64,000 bases of DNA from a virus. The stretch's first letter is position 1; each line of letters starts with the position of its first letter. Below the pieces are notes generated by a model. That model did not search any database. It saw only the letters and a list, made by a program, of their open reading frames with translations, and was not told where the DNA came from. Shown here piece by piece: positions 18,273 through 26,807 of this stretch. The stretch spans positions 1 through 64,000 of the IMG/VR virus record IMGVR_UViG_3300023223_001361. One strand, 5' to 3'. The position numbers and the translations under genes are program-made.

Positions 18273-19100
18273 ATGTTTGGACATATCTTTTATCATCAAA
18301 CAATGAGAAAGCTCGTTGTCGGTTTTGGATCGTTGTTTAATGACATCACAATTGTTAGGACAGATAGTACTGGTGCCGAAAAAGAGAGAATAAAAGTTCC
18401 TCTTAATTATGGACCTAAAGCTAAATATATTGTTCGCATGAAACAAGATCCAAATCTTCTTAGGGATGTTGCTCTCACTGTTCCGAGGATGTCATTTGAG
18501 ATTCAAAACGTAGAATATGATGGTTCAAGAAAGCTTCAAACTATTACTAGAAATGTAAGAACTAAAGATCAAACCACAAAGTTAGTTCAATTTACACCAG
18601 TTCCTTATAATATTAATTTTGAATTGGGTATTCTTTGTAAGCATCAGGACGATGCTTTGCAAGTGGTAGAACAAATACTTCCATTCTTTACACCAGATTT
18701 TACCTATACGTATTTTGCTATTCCTACTATGGATATTAAGCATGATATTCCCATAGTATTAAACAATGTCTCGCATGAAGATATTTACGATGGAGATTTC
18801 ACAGCAAGAAGAGTTCTTACATGGACTTTATCTTTTACATCGAAAGCATACATATATGGACCAATCAAAGAGGATGGAGTTATTACAAAGATCCAAGTGG
18901 ATCAATTAATTCCGGCTGGAGATGTTGATGATCCAGTTGTTAGATCTGAAACTCCAAGAGTGGCAAGAGAAACTATTACACCTGATCCGCCTACTGCTAC
19001 TGCTGATGATGATTTCGGGTTTATGATTGACTTTGAAGAATTTGATGATGGTTTAAAATATAACCCCGTTTCAGGAGTTGATGAAGATCCACCAATTTAA
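18273..19100 (+). CDS. gp15: Tail completion and sheath stabiliser protein gp15
   Basis: 275 residues. The start (MFGHIFYHQTMRKLVVGFGSLFNDI) and internal blocks KVPLNYGPKAKYIVRM, PRMSFEIQNVEYDGSRK, YNINFELGILCKHQDDALQVVEQILPFF and ARRVLTWTLSFTSKAY follow T4 gp15, the hexameric tail terminator that caps the sheath and tube. It sits in canonical order between genes 14 and 16. The C-terminal 60 residues are Pro/Asp-rich and probably disordered. RBS GAGGAAG precedes the ATG. Confidence 0.93.
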   Translation: MFGHIFYHQTMRKLVVGFGSLFNDITIVRTDSTGAEKERIKVPLNYGPKAKYIVRMKQDPNLLRDVALTVPRMSFEIQNVEYDGSRKLQTITRNVRTKDQTTKLVQFTPVPYNINFELGILCKHQDDALQVVEQILPFFTPDFTYTYFAIPTMDIKHDIPIVLNNVSHEDIYDGDFTARRVLTWTLSFTSKAYIYGPIKEDGVITKIQVDQLIPAGDVDDPVVRSETPRVARETITPDPPTATADDDFGFMIDFEEFDDGLKYNPVSGVDEDPPI

Positions 19101-19102
19101 TT

Positions 19103-19276
19103 ATGATATACCACGTTTATAAATTTACTAATATGATAAACAATAAAGTTTATATAGGCCAAAGTGGTGACATTGCCACTCGATATTCTTCTCCCAAGAA
19201 CATGTATTCCGTAGCAAGTGGAAAGAAAACACATCATAATGGTTGGAAGTGTTGGAAGTATGAAGAAGAAAGATAA
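19103..19276 (+). pseudogene. Remnant of a GIY-YIG homing endonuclease between genes 15 and 16
   Basis: A 57-codon frame. Residues 2-22 (IYHVYKFTNMINNKVYIGQS) match the N-terminal GIY...YIG core of GIY-YIG endonucleases. Residues 31-52 (SPKNMYSVASGKKTHHNGW) match the helical DNA-binding NUMOD-type repeat found at the C-terminus of such enzymes. The roughly 100-200 residues that should lie between, including the catalytic Arg and Glu region, are missing. The simplest reading is an internally deleted, inactive mobile endonuclease. Its 3' end overlaps the start of gene 16 by 17 bases, so it may now provide that gene's translational context. Confidence 0.7.
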
Positions 19277-19790
19277 AGAAGAATTACTAGACGAAATTTT
19301 AGCAGATGCACACGAAGATTTGTCATCTGCAAATATTTCTAATATCATTGACTGCCCATCAGAGGATTTTGTCCGCTTACGCCCAAAAAAAGATACAACA
19401 CCAGAAGTTGTAGAGAAAAAAGAATTGATTCCTGGTGATAATGATCTAGAAGATGATGTAAAATATATTCGAGAAAATCTTCATCAAGTAATTGAACAAA
19501 ATCAACAAGCTATCAAAGATCTTTTGGGGTTTGCTCAACAGGGTCAGAGTGCTCGTTCTTATGAAGTTGTAGCAGCATTGATTAAAACTTTAAATGAAAG
19601 TAATAAAGATCTACTAGAACTGTATAGAACAAAGAATAAAATCGAAGAAGGTCCATCAGCTGGAAATGGTCCAGGACCAAAAAGCGTTCATCAAACAGCT
19701 ATTTTTCTTGGTAGTACAAATGATTTAGATGAAATGCTTTCAGATGCTATAAAGAAGATGATTCCGGTCGATGCAACAGTTAAAAAATAA
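19260..19790 (+). CDS. gp16: Terminase small subunit gp16
   Basis: 176 residues from ATG 19260. The segment DLEDDVKYIRENLHQVIEQNQQAIKDLLGFA and the following ARSYEVVAALIKTLNESNKDLLELYRTK helices match T4 gp16, the ring-forming small terminase that regulates packaging. The C-terminal QTAIFLGSTNDLDEML also matches gp16. An in-frame GTG at 19218 and an ATG at 19239 lie inside the endonuclease remnant; ATG 19260 is preferred because the MKKKDKEELLDEIL start is plausible, though GGAAG lies very close to it. It overlaps gene 17 by 20 bases. Confidence 0.9.
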   Translation: MKKKDKEELLDEILADAHEDLSSANISNIIDCPSEDFVRLRPKKDTTPEVVEKKELIPGDNDLEDDVKYIRENLHQVIEQNQQAIKDLLGFAQQGQSARSYEVVAALIKTLNESNKDLLELYRTKNKIEEGPSAGNGPGPKSVHQTAIFLGSTNDLDEMLSDAIKKMIPVDATVKK

Positions 19791-21489
19791 AAATTATTCT
19801 AAAAAGATAAAAAGATATCTGAACAATGCCAATCTCAAAGCTGAAAACCAACGAATGGAATTCACTGATGAGCAGGTTGCTGAATATCTGAAATGTAAGA
19901 ATGATGTAATTCATTTTATTAGAACTCATGTAAAGATTAGAAATCTTGATAATGACATTATTAATTTCGATCTATATGATTTCCAAGAAGAACTTCTGAA
20001 TATAATTCATTCTAATCGATTTACTATTGTAAAGTTTCCGAGGCAGGTTGGAAAAAGTACTACAATTGTTGCTTACCTTCTTTGGGTTATTCTATTTCAT
20101 CCATTTAATGAGATTGCTATTCTTGCTAACAAAGGTGATAGTGCAAGAGGTATTCTTAATCGCTTGCGCATGGCATATGAATATATTCCTCTATGGATGC
20201 AACAAGGAGTTCTTCAATGGAACAAAGGTTTCATTGAATTAGAAAATAAATCTTCTATTGTCGCGGCTTCCACTAATTCAAGTGCTGGTCGTTCAGGCTC
20301 ATATAATATTGTCATGTTAGATGAGTTTGCATTTATCCCATCAAATATAGCTCATGATTTTTTCAAATCTGTTTTTCCGACTGTATCTTCAGGTATGAAC
20401 TCTAAGGTTATCATAGTTTCAACACCAAATGGAATGAATTTATTTCACAGAAAGTGGATTGATTCTAAAAAAGGCAGAAGTGGTTTTGTTCCTTACGAAG
20501 CTCACTGGTGGGATGTTCCTTGGAGAGACGAAGAATGGAAAGAAAATGAAATTAAAGAACTTGGTGAAGAAGGTTTTCAACAAGAACATGGTGGAGAATT
20601 TCTTGGTGCTACAAATACTCTTATTGCTGCAAGCAAATTAAAAAGTCTTTCTCCTTTATTTGAAGATCCTAAATGGTCGAATGGGGGTTTTGAGATGTAT
20701 GAGGCCCCAACAGAAAAAGGAATTTATATTTTGATTGTTGATCCTTCAGAGGGTCAAGGTTTAGATTATTCAGCTTTTACTGTTATAGATGTCACTGAGA
20801 TGCCGTATAAAGTGGTAGCAAAATATAGAAGTTCTACTATTTCTCCTTTGATTTTTCCTAGTGTTATAGCTGGTGCTGGAGAAAAATATAATCAAGCTCA
20901 TATTTTAGTAGAAGTTAATTTGATCGGAGGAGAGATTGCTAATATTTTACATTATGAATTAGAGTATGAGAATATATTTAAAACGACTAATGCTGGTGGT
21001 AGAGGTGGTCAACAAGTATCTTCTGGTCATACTAACAAATCTAAGTACGGGGTGAAAACGACCGCTTCTGTGAAAAGTATAGGTTGTTCAACTCTAAAAT
21101 CTTTAATAGAAATGGATCAGCTTTTCATCAGTGATTTTGATATTTTGTCTGAATTAACTACCTTTATTGCAAAAGGAAAGAGTTTCCAAGCTGAGCCTGG
21201 ATGTAATGATGACTTAGTTATGACACTTGTTTTATTTTCTTGGTTATCAAATCAGAGCTATTTCAAAGACTTAACTGATTCAAATATTCGATTACGTTTG
21301 ATGAAAGAAGAGAAAAGAAAGGAGGAAGAAGAGATGCTTCCATTTGGTTTCATAGTAAATGCTGCGGAAAGTGAGGTCACAATTGATAAAGATGGGACTG
21401 TTTGGCATGACGCTCCAGACTGGGCAACAGAGGAACAGATAGTAGCAAGAGATTTTTGGAATATATTTAAGAACAATGATGAGTTTTAG
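19771..21489 (+). CDS. gp17: Terminase large subunit gp17
   Basis: 572 residues: packaging ATPase and headful nuclease. Walker A is FPRQVGKST (89-97), Walker B is MLDEF (182-186), and the motif III region is IIVSTPNGMN. The nuclease domain begins at IVDPSEGQGLDYSAF with its acidic Asp, and the later CNDDLVMTLVLFSWL carries the metal-binding Asp pair. The start is kept at 19771 because YLNNANLKAEN aligns with the T4 gp17 segment just before the ATPase domain. It is slightly shorter than T4 gp17 (610). No intron or endonuclease interrupts it. Confidence 0.96.
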   Translation: MQQLKNKNYSKKIKRYLNNANLKAENQRMEFTDEQVAEYLKCKNDVIHFIRTHVKIRNLDNDIINFDLYDFQEELLNIIHSNRFTIVKFPRQVGKSTTIVAYLLWVILFHPFNEIAILANKGDSARGILNRLRMAYEYIPLWMQQGVLQWNKGFIELENKSSIVAASTNSSAGRSGSYNIVMLDEFAFIPSNIAHDFFKSVFPTVSSGMNSKVIIVSTPNGMNLFHRKWIDSKKGRSGFVPYEAHWWDVPWRDEEWKENEIKELGEEGFQQEHGGEFLGATNTLIAASKLKSLSPLFEDPKWSNGGFEMYEAPTEKGIYILIVDPSEGQGLDYSAFTVIDVTEMPYKVVAKYRSSTISPLIFPSVIAGAGEKYNQAHILVEVNLIGGEIANILHYELEYENIFKTTNAGGRGGQQVSSGHTNKSKYGVKTTASVKSIGCSTLKSLIEMDQLFISDFDILSELTTFIAKGKSFQAEPGCNDDLVMTLVLFSWLSNQSYFKDLTDSNIRLRLMKEEKRKEEEEMLPFGFIVNAAESEVTIDKDGTVWHDAPDWATEEQIVARDFWNIFKNNDEF

Positions 21490-21619
21490 ACTATTGTAAA
21501 GTCTAGTATTTTATAAATAATATTAGACTAAGTGTAGATTAAGGCTTTGACTGAAGCTCTAAACTGTGCCAGTTTTTGAGATTTTTCAAAATTACTAGAA
21601 ATTTAGAGGAGATAAAAAC
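21490..21619 (+). other. Intergenic region between genes 17 and 18
   Basis: 130 bases. A hairpin TAGACT-attgtaa-AGTCTA (21486-21504) directly follows the gene 17 stop and could be a weak terminator. A second weak hairpin, AACTG-tgc-CAGTT at 21562-21574, is followed by TTT. The late promoter (separate entry) lies between them. AGAGGAG at 21606-21612 is the gene 18 RBS. Confidence 0.45.
21501..21528 (+). promoter_or_regulatory. Late promoter within an inverted repeat, upstream of gene 18
   Basis: Perfect TATAAATA at 21512-21519, the T4 late core. It is flanked by GTCTAGTATT (21501-21510) and AATATTAGAC (21519-21528), which pair in all ten positions if one G-T is allowed. The promoter sits about 100 bases before the sheath gene, giving a long leader. 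Drives the most highly expressed tail genes, sheath and tube, by inference. Confidence 0.75.
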
Positions 21620-23722
21620 ATGGGATTCCAGATTTCGCCGGGTGTAAATGTAACCGAGATCGATCTCACCAATATCGTTCCTGCTGTCTCTACGACAGAT
21701 GGCGCTCTTGCTGGAGCTTTCCAATGGGGTCCGGTAGAAGAGATTAAGCTTGTTGCAAATGAAGACATCTTAGTTGAACGCTTTGGTCGACCAGACGATA
21801 ACACATACATAGATTTTTTTACTGCCGCAAACTTTTTAGCATACGGAAACAAACTTCGTCTCGTTCGAGTGATTGATTCTGCTACTGCTGTTAACTCTAG
21901 TGTTTCTGGAGATTCTGACGTTCTTATTAAAAATGAAGATGACTACGATGCAAATTGGTCTGCCGGACCGGGTTCTGCACCTGCTGATGCTGATGAATTT
22001 GCTGGTAAATATCCAGGAACAAGAGTAGAAGGTGTTGAGCTTTCCGTTTGTGGATCTGCTCAAGCTTTTGAACAAGCAAGAACTCTTAGTTCAACTGGTA
22101 CAGCACTACATGAAAGTACAACTCTCGTACCTGGAGATGACTTAGAAGATGTTGTCGAAGTGGGAACTATAGTTTCTGATACGGTTTCTGGAGAAGAAAG
22201 AAGCGTAGCTTCTATCACTGCTGGAACTTCTGAAGCATTAACAACTACTGGAACTGATATTGATGGAACAGCTACAGCTTTTCTAACAACTCTTTCTGTG
22301 GGTATGATGCTAGAATCTGGTGGAGAGCGTAGAGTTGTTGTGGCAATTGCTGATGATACAAACGCAACTCTTGATGCTGCTTTCACGGTTGATGTTTCAC
22401 CTGCTGCTGCACTTCCAACTTTAGTTGTAGTCCTTGCTTCAGCATTTACTGTTGACTTAGCTTCTTCTGCAACTTTGCTTCAGTGGAAACATAAAAGTCT
22501 TTTTGGGATAGCTCCAGGAACTTCCGATTATGTTGCTGCAAGAGGTGGTTCTAATGACGAAATGCATATAGTTCTTATTGATGCTGCTGGAAATGTTACA
22601 GGTCGAGATGGAGAAGTTTTAGAACTTTTCTCATTTATTTCTGCTGCCAGTGATGCCAAATCAGAAGATGGATCTTCACTCTATTATGTGGATGTTCTTA
22701 ATCGACAATCAGAAATTGTCTGGTGGACAGATCATCCTGCCGCTGGTGTCAATTGGGGTTCTGTTGCAAGTGGAACTGCTTTTACTGAGCCAACTACTAC
22801 TATCACTCTTACTCTTACAGGGGGAGTTGATGGAAACTCAATTAGTGATGCTGATAAAATTAATGGATACGATCTTTTCAAGAATACTGAAGAAGTAGAT
22901 GTTTCTTTAGTTCTTGGATCAGATGCTAGTCCTGCTGTAGCTATTCATTTAATCAATAATATTTGTGAATTTAGATTGGATTGCATTGCACTTCTTTCGC
23001 CTGAGTTTGCAGATGTTGTAAACAATGCCGGAGATGAAGTTGATGATATTATCACTTATCGTTCAGCATTACCATCAAGTTCTTTTGGCGTATTAGATAG
23101 CGGCTGGAAGTTTCAATTTGACAAATACAATGATACTATGAGATGGGTTCCCCTTAACGGAGATATTGGTGGTTTAATTGTTCGTACAGATATAACAAGA
23201 GATCCTTGGTGGAGTCCTGCTGGATTGAATAGAGGTCAAATTAAAAATTCTATCAAGCTTGCATTTAATCCTAATAAGGCTGAAAGAGATGATCTATATG
23301 CGAGAAGCGTTAATTCAGTTGTAACTTTTCCGGGTGAAGGAACTGTTCTTTTTGGTGATAAAACATTACTTTCAAAACCAAGTGCTTTTGATCGAATTAA
23401 TGTTCGTCGATTGTTTATTGTTCTTGAAAAAGCGATTGCAACTGCTGCTAAATTCCTACTGTTCGAATTTAATGATGAGTTCACTAGACAGTCATTCAGA
23501 AATTTGGTTGAACCTTTCTTGAGAGATGTTCAAGGTCGTCGTGGGATTTTTGACTTCCGTGTTATTGCTGATGAGACAAATAACACACCAGAAGTAATTG
23601 ATCGAAATGAATTTGTTGGAGATATCTATATTAAACCAGCTCGTTCTATCAACTTCATACAGCTTAATTTCATCGCTGTAAGAACTGGGGTAGAATTTTC
23701 AGAAATTGTCGGTCAGTTCTAA
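21620..23722 (+). CDS. gp18: Tail sheath protein gp18
   Basis: 700 residues. The N-terminus (ISPGVNVTEIDLTNIVPAVSTTDGALAGAFQWGP) is the hallmark of T4-like contractile sheath proteins. The conserved C-terminal domain (WWSPAGLNRGQIKN, RSVNSVVTFPGEGTVLFGDKT, INVRRLFIVLEKAI, FEFNDEFTRQSFRNLVEPFL) forms the inner sheath layer that contracts. The central Ser/Thr/Ala-rich part corresponds to the surface-exposed variable domains. A strong AGAGGAG RBS and perfect late promoter precede it. Confidence 0.96.
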   Translation: MGFQISPGVNVTEIDLTNIVPAVSTTDGALAGAFQWGPVEEIKLVANEDILVERFGRPDDNTYIDFFTAANFLAYGNKLRLVRVIDSATAVNSSVSGDSDVLIKNEDDYDANWSAGPGSAPADADEFAGKYPGTRVEGVELSVCGSAQAFEQARTLSSTGTALHESTTLVPGDDLEDVVEVGTIVSDTVSGEERSVASITAGTSEALTTTGTDIDGTATAFLTTLSVGMMLESGGERRVVVAIADDTNATLDAAFTVDVSPAAALPTLVVVLASAFTVDLASSATLLQWKHKSLFGIAPGTSDYVAARGGSNDEMHIVLIDAAGNVTGRDGEVLELFSFISAASDAKSEDGSSLYYVDVLNRQSEIVWWTDHPAAGVNWGSVASGTAFTEPTTTITLTLTGGVDGNSISDADKINGYDLFKNTEEVDVSLVLGSDASPAVAIHLINNICEFRLDCIALLSPEFADVVNNAGDEVDDIITYRSALPSSSFGVLDSGWKFQFDKYNDTMRWVPLNGDIGGLIVRTDITRDPWWSPAGLNRGQIKNSIKLAFNPNKAERDDLYARSVNSVVTFPGEGTVLFGDKTLLSKPSAFDRINVRRLFIVLEKAIATAAKFLLFEFNDEFTRQSFRNLVEPFLRDVQGRRGIFDFRVIADETNNTPEVIDRNEFVGDIYIKPARSINFIQLNFIAVRTGVEFSEIVGQF

Positions 23723-23728
23723 TAAATA
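23721..23728 (+). promoter_or_regulatory. Probable late promoter upstream of gene 19
   Basis: AATAAATA, one mismatch from TATAAATA, overlaps the gene 18 stop codon 34 bases before the gene 19 ATG. Its spacing resembles that of the perfect late promoter at 13199. Confidence 0.4.
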
Positions 23729-23761
23729 AGATTGAACTTAATCTAAGAAGGAGATAAAAAT

Positions 23762-24316
23762 ATGGCGTTTAACATAGACGATTTTAGAGCGAATCTAAAT
23801 CTAGGTGGCGCACGTCCAACTCTTTTCGATGTATTGATTACAAATAAAATTGATGGATCAGCAGATCAAAAGATGCAGTTTACTTGTAAAGCTGCTCAAC
23901 TTCCTGCTGCAACACTTGGAACTATTGAAGGTCCATATTTTGGTCGCAAGGTCAAACTTGCTGGAGATAAGACTTTTGCTGAGTGGACGGTTACAGTAAT
24001 TAATGATGAAGATTTTTTGGTAAGAAATGCTATGGAAGCATGGCATCAAGCAATTAACTCTCATTTACCAAATCTTCGGGAAGGTGGAGCCACTTCAGCG
24101 CCCGCCACCTATAAAAGTCAAGCACAGGTTAGACAGTATGGTAAAGATGGAGCACTAATTAAAACTTACAACTTTGATGGTCTTTGGCCTTCAGAAGTTG
24201 GAGCAATTGATGTTTCATGGGAAAGTAATGATACCCTTGAAGAATTTACAGTTACTTTCCAATATGATTTTTGGGAAAGTGGTGCTAATATTGGTGGCGT
24301 TCCAAGAATTCTCTAA
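23762..24316 (+). CDS. gp19: Tail tube protein gp19
   Basis: 184 residues. FNIDDFRANLNLGGARPTLFDVLI, CKAAQLPAATLGTIEGPYFGRKVKLAGDKTF and the C-terminal DVSWESNDTLEEFTVTFQYDFWE are characteristic of T4-like tail tube proteins that stack as hexameric rings inside the sheath. An AAGGAG RBS lies eight bases before the ATG. A terminator-like hairpin follows the stop. The size is close to T4 gp19 (163). Confidence 0.95.
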   Translation: MAFNIDDFRANLNLGGARPTLFDVLITNKIDGSADQKMQFTCKAAQLPAATLGTIEGPYFGRKVKLAGDKTFAEWTVTVINDEDFLVRNAMEAWHQAINSHLPNLREGGATSAPATYKSQAQVRQYGKDGALIKTYNFDGLWPSEVGAIDVSWESNDTLEEFTVTFQYDFWESGANIGGVPRIL

Positions 24317-24335
24317 TATCCACAGCTTGAATAAG

Positions 24336-24362
24336 TGGAGCCTAGATATTAGGTTCCATTTA
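24336..24362 (+). terminator. Terminator-like hairpin after gene 19
   Basis: TGGAGCCTA pairs with TAGGTTCCA (nine pairs, one G-T) around a GATAT loop, followed by TTT then AAAATAT. The short U-run suggests a weak or attenuating terminator before the portal gene. Confidence 0.5.
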
Positions 24363-24385
24363 AAATATACTAATTATGGAGTGGT

Positions 24386-25987
24386 ATGAGATTACTCGAA
24401 AATTTATTTGCGTTTCAAACAACAGCTAAGGATAAAAGCCGAGAAGAAAGAGAAAACGAAAAACGTGCTTCTTTTGCTTTACCTGCTGATGATCCTTCAT
24501 TAATTACCACAGCAGGCTCTTTTGGTGTTCAGTTCTTTGATGCCAATCCATATTTTAGTAATGAATTTCAACTAATCACTCAATATAGAGAAATGGCTTT
24601 ACACGCTGAAACGGATGCTGCAATATCTGATGTTGTAGATGAATCTCTTGTAATGGATTCAATTAATCCCCCGGTTAGTATAAACTTAGAAGAAGTTCCA
24701 CTAAAAGCTGTAATAAAAGAAAAAATAAAAAAGTCTTTTGAGGAAATTCTTATTCTATTGAATTTTAGAAAGCAAGGATATGATATTTACAAAAATTGGT
24801 ATGTTGATGGCAGACTCTACTACCATGTTATTGTTGATACTGATGACGAAAAAAAAGGTATCATTGAATTGAAATATATCGATCCTAGACAAATTCGTAA
24901 AGTCAAAGAAATAGAAAAAACTGTTGATGAAAAGACTGGTGTTCCTTTATTTGTGACTAAAAATGAATTTTTTGTTTACAATGCCGAAGGGATCCAAGTC
25001 GCTCAACCTAAGAATGGTATAGAGATTGATAAAGATGCTATAGCTTTTGTTCATTCAGGTATGTTTGATCAACATCACAAAATGATTATTTCTCATCTTC
25101 ATAAAGCAATTAAACCCTTGAATCAAGTTCGAATGATTGAAGATGCTCAAGTTATTTATCGTATTTCTAGAGCTCCAGAGCGTAGAATCTTTTATATCGA
25201 CGTGGGATCATTACCAAAAGGTAAAGCTGAACAGTATTTACAGTCTATGATGGCTAAATATAAGAACAAGTTAGCCTATAACCCTGATACCGGAGAAGTT
25301 CGAGATAAGAATAGAAGATATCAGACTATGCTTGAAGATTTCTGGCTTCCAAGGAGAGAAGGTAGCCAAGGCACAGAGATACAAACTTTGCCGGCAGGTC
25401 AGAATCTAGGAGAGATTGAGGATATTGAATATTTCCTCAAGAAACTTTATAAAGCTCTTAATGTTCCAGTCAGTAGATTAGAACAGAATAAGGGTTTCAG
25501 TCTTGGAAGAAGTTCTGAAATCCAAAGAGATGAATTGAAGTTTACGAAATTTGTTAATAGACTTAGAACAAGATTTTCTCATTTGTTTGATACACTTTTA
25601 GAGAAACAACTTATTTTAAAGAATATCATTCTTCCCGAGGAATGGGAAACAATAGGTCAAACTGTTAGGTATGAATTTCAAACTGATTCTCAATTTACTG
25701 AGTTGAAAGAGAGTGAAATTTGGACAGAAAGGTTTAATCTTTTGAGTGCTGCACAAGAAGCTATTGATACTGGATATGTTTCTAGACAATGGATCAAAGA
25801 TAACATTTTGAGATTAGCTCCAGAAGAACAGAAAACCATTGATAAAGAGATTAAAACTGAAAGTGGAGAACGAGAAGAATTTCCAACTCCAGCCGAAAGG
25901 GAAACACAAGATGCTGAAAAGCAACCAGTAGATCCTGATAAAATTAATACTGATGACTTTGAAGGAGATAATAATAATGGCTCGTAG
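24386..25987 (+). CDS. gp20: Portal vertex protein gp20
   Basis: 533 residues. Conserved blocks include AETDAAISDVVDESLV, YYHVIVDTDDEKKGIIELKYIDPRQIRKVKE, FVHSGMFDQHHKMIISHLHKAIKPLNQVRMIEDAQVIYRI, RAPERRIFYIDVGSLPKGKAEQYL and EDFWLPRREGSQGTEIQTLPAGQNLGEIED, all typical of T4-like gp20, the dodecameric portal through which DNA is packaged. The length matches T4 gp20 (524). The C-terminal tail is Glu/Pro/Asp-rich. It overlaps the next gene by 11 bases. TGGAG RBS. Confidence 0.96.
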   Translation: MRLLENLFAFQTTAKDKSREERENEKRASFALPADDPSLITTAGSFGVQFFDANPYFSNEFQLITQYREMALHAETDAAISDVVDESLVMDSINPPVSINLEEVPLKAVIKEKIKKSFEEILILLNFRKQGYDIYKNWYVDGRLYYHVIVDTDDEKKGIIELKYIDPRQIRKVKEIEKTVDEKTGVPLFVTKNEFFVYNAEGIQVAQPKNGIEIDKDAIAFVHSGMFDQHHKMIISHLHKAIKPLNQVRMIEDAQVIYRISRAPERRIFYIDVGSLPKGKAEQYLQSMMAKYKNKLAYNPDTGEVRDKNRRYQTMLEDFWLPRREGSQGTEIQTLPAGQNLGEIEDIEYFLKKLYKALNVPVSRLEQNKGFSLGRSSEIQRDELKFTKFVNRLRTRFSHLFDTLLEKQLILKNIILPEEWETIGQTVRYEFQTDSQFTELKESEIWTERFNLLSAAQEAIDTGYVSRQWIKDNILRLAPEEQKTIDKEIKTESGEREEFPTPAERETQDAEKQPVDPDKINTDDFEGDNNNGS

Positions 25988-26276
25988 AGGTGGTAGAAGA
26001 AATAAAGGCAGAGGAGTTATTCCTTATGCCCCAGCAAGAGAAGTTCTGACTGAACCAGCTCCAGAAGACGCTGTAAATCCTGGCTCGAAAATTGTTTTAG
26101 ATTCAAAAGAATCTGATGGAGTTTTGAGAGAATTGCTTACTGAACCAGCTCCAGGAGATCGTTTAGAAGAGGAGAGAATTGCTGCAATGGTTAATGAAGG
26201 TTCACCAGTAAAGCTCAAGGCTAAACGAAAAAAGAAATACCCAAATAGCAATGAAGGAAAATACGATGTCAGATAA
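25977..26276 (+). CDS. Small basic protein of the prohead gene cluster
   Basis: 99 residues from ATG 25977, preceded by GGAG in the end of gene 20. Arg/Gly-rich start (ARRGGRRNKGRG). Two imperfect repeats, REVLTEPAPEDA and RELLTEPAPGDR, each contain L-T-E, the P3-P1 pattern of the T4 prohead protease. The Lys-rich tail overlaps the next start. Position between genes 20 and 67 suggests an internal prohead protein. No T4 homologue recognised. Confidence 0.65.
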   Translation: MARRGGRRNKGRGVIPYAPAREVLTEPAPEDAVNPGSKIVLDSKESDGVLRELLTEPAPGDRLEEERIAAMVNEGSPVKLKAKRKKKYPNSNEGKYDVR

Positions 26277-26430
26277 AATTAATGATCTTGTTCAAGCGTG
26301 TCAAAAACAAGAACCAGTATCGGCGAAAGCAGCTTTTACTGATGCTATTAAAGCTAAACTCCAAACTGCATTAGCAGATAAAAAGACCGAAGTAGCTACT
26401 ACGCTTTTAACAAAGTCGAATGAAAAATAA
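26266..26430 (+). CDS. gp67: Prohead core protein gp67
   Basis: 54 residues. NDLVQACQKQEPVSAKAAFTDAIKAKL resembles the N-terminal pattern of T4 gp67 (a helix with two-residue hydrophobic spacing, A-x-x-x-F-x-x-A). It overlaps the previous gene by 11 bases and the next by 11. It lacks the long acidic tail of T4 gp67 (80 residues); here the scaffold gp22 carries an expanded acidic tract instead. gp67 is a scaffold-core component cleaved by gp21 in T4. Confidence 0.65.
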   Translation: MSDKINDLVQACQKQEPVSAKAAFTDAIKAKLQTALADKKTEVATTLLTKSNEK

Positions 26431-26800
26431 TATTCTTAGTTTAATTGAATTGGCTGCAAAGAGAAATGTTATTGCTTTTGAACAAGAAGCAAAGAAGACA
26501 CTCAATAGAGTAAAGGAATCAAAATTACAAAAATTTGGCTCCATAATAAAGAAAGAGTTTTTGAATACTAAAGGTTTTAATAAAGATACTTTAAGAAGTA
26601 TTGTTGAAACAAAGAATGCAAGAAGAGTAAGATTTATAGATGGTAGCACAGCTAGAATTGATTTTTTCAGTGCAAATACTTTAGTGAAAATTTATGATGC
26701 TTTGATATCCGAGAATCAAGAGAAAATGATGAAGACTCTTGGTAAAAACGAAGCAGAGTATAAAAAAATACTCAATTTTGCTTTAAGCCATACGGGATAA
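26420..26800 (+). CDS. gp68: Prohead core protein, gp68-like
   Basis: 126 residues, ATG inside the end of gene 67. The C-terminal segment RVRFIDGSTARIDFFSANTLVKIYDALISENQEKMMKTLG matches a domain common in small prohead core proteins of T4-like phages (DG-x3-D-F-x-A-x3-V-YDAL). The N-terminal 60 residues form basic helices. Canonical place between 67 and 21. Assignment rests on position and the C-terminal motif. Confidence 0.6.
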   Translation: MKNNILSLIELAAKRNVIAFEQEAKKTLNRVKESKLQKFGSIIKKEFLNTKGFNKDTLRSIVETKNARRVRFIDGSTARIDFFSANTLVKIYDALISENQEKMMKTLGKNEAEYKKILNFALSHTG

Positions 26801-26807
26801 ACGACAA

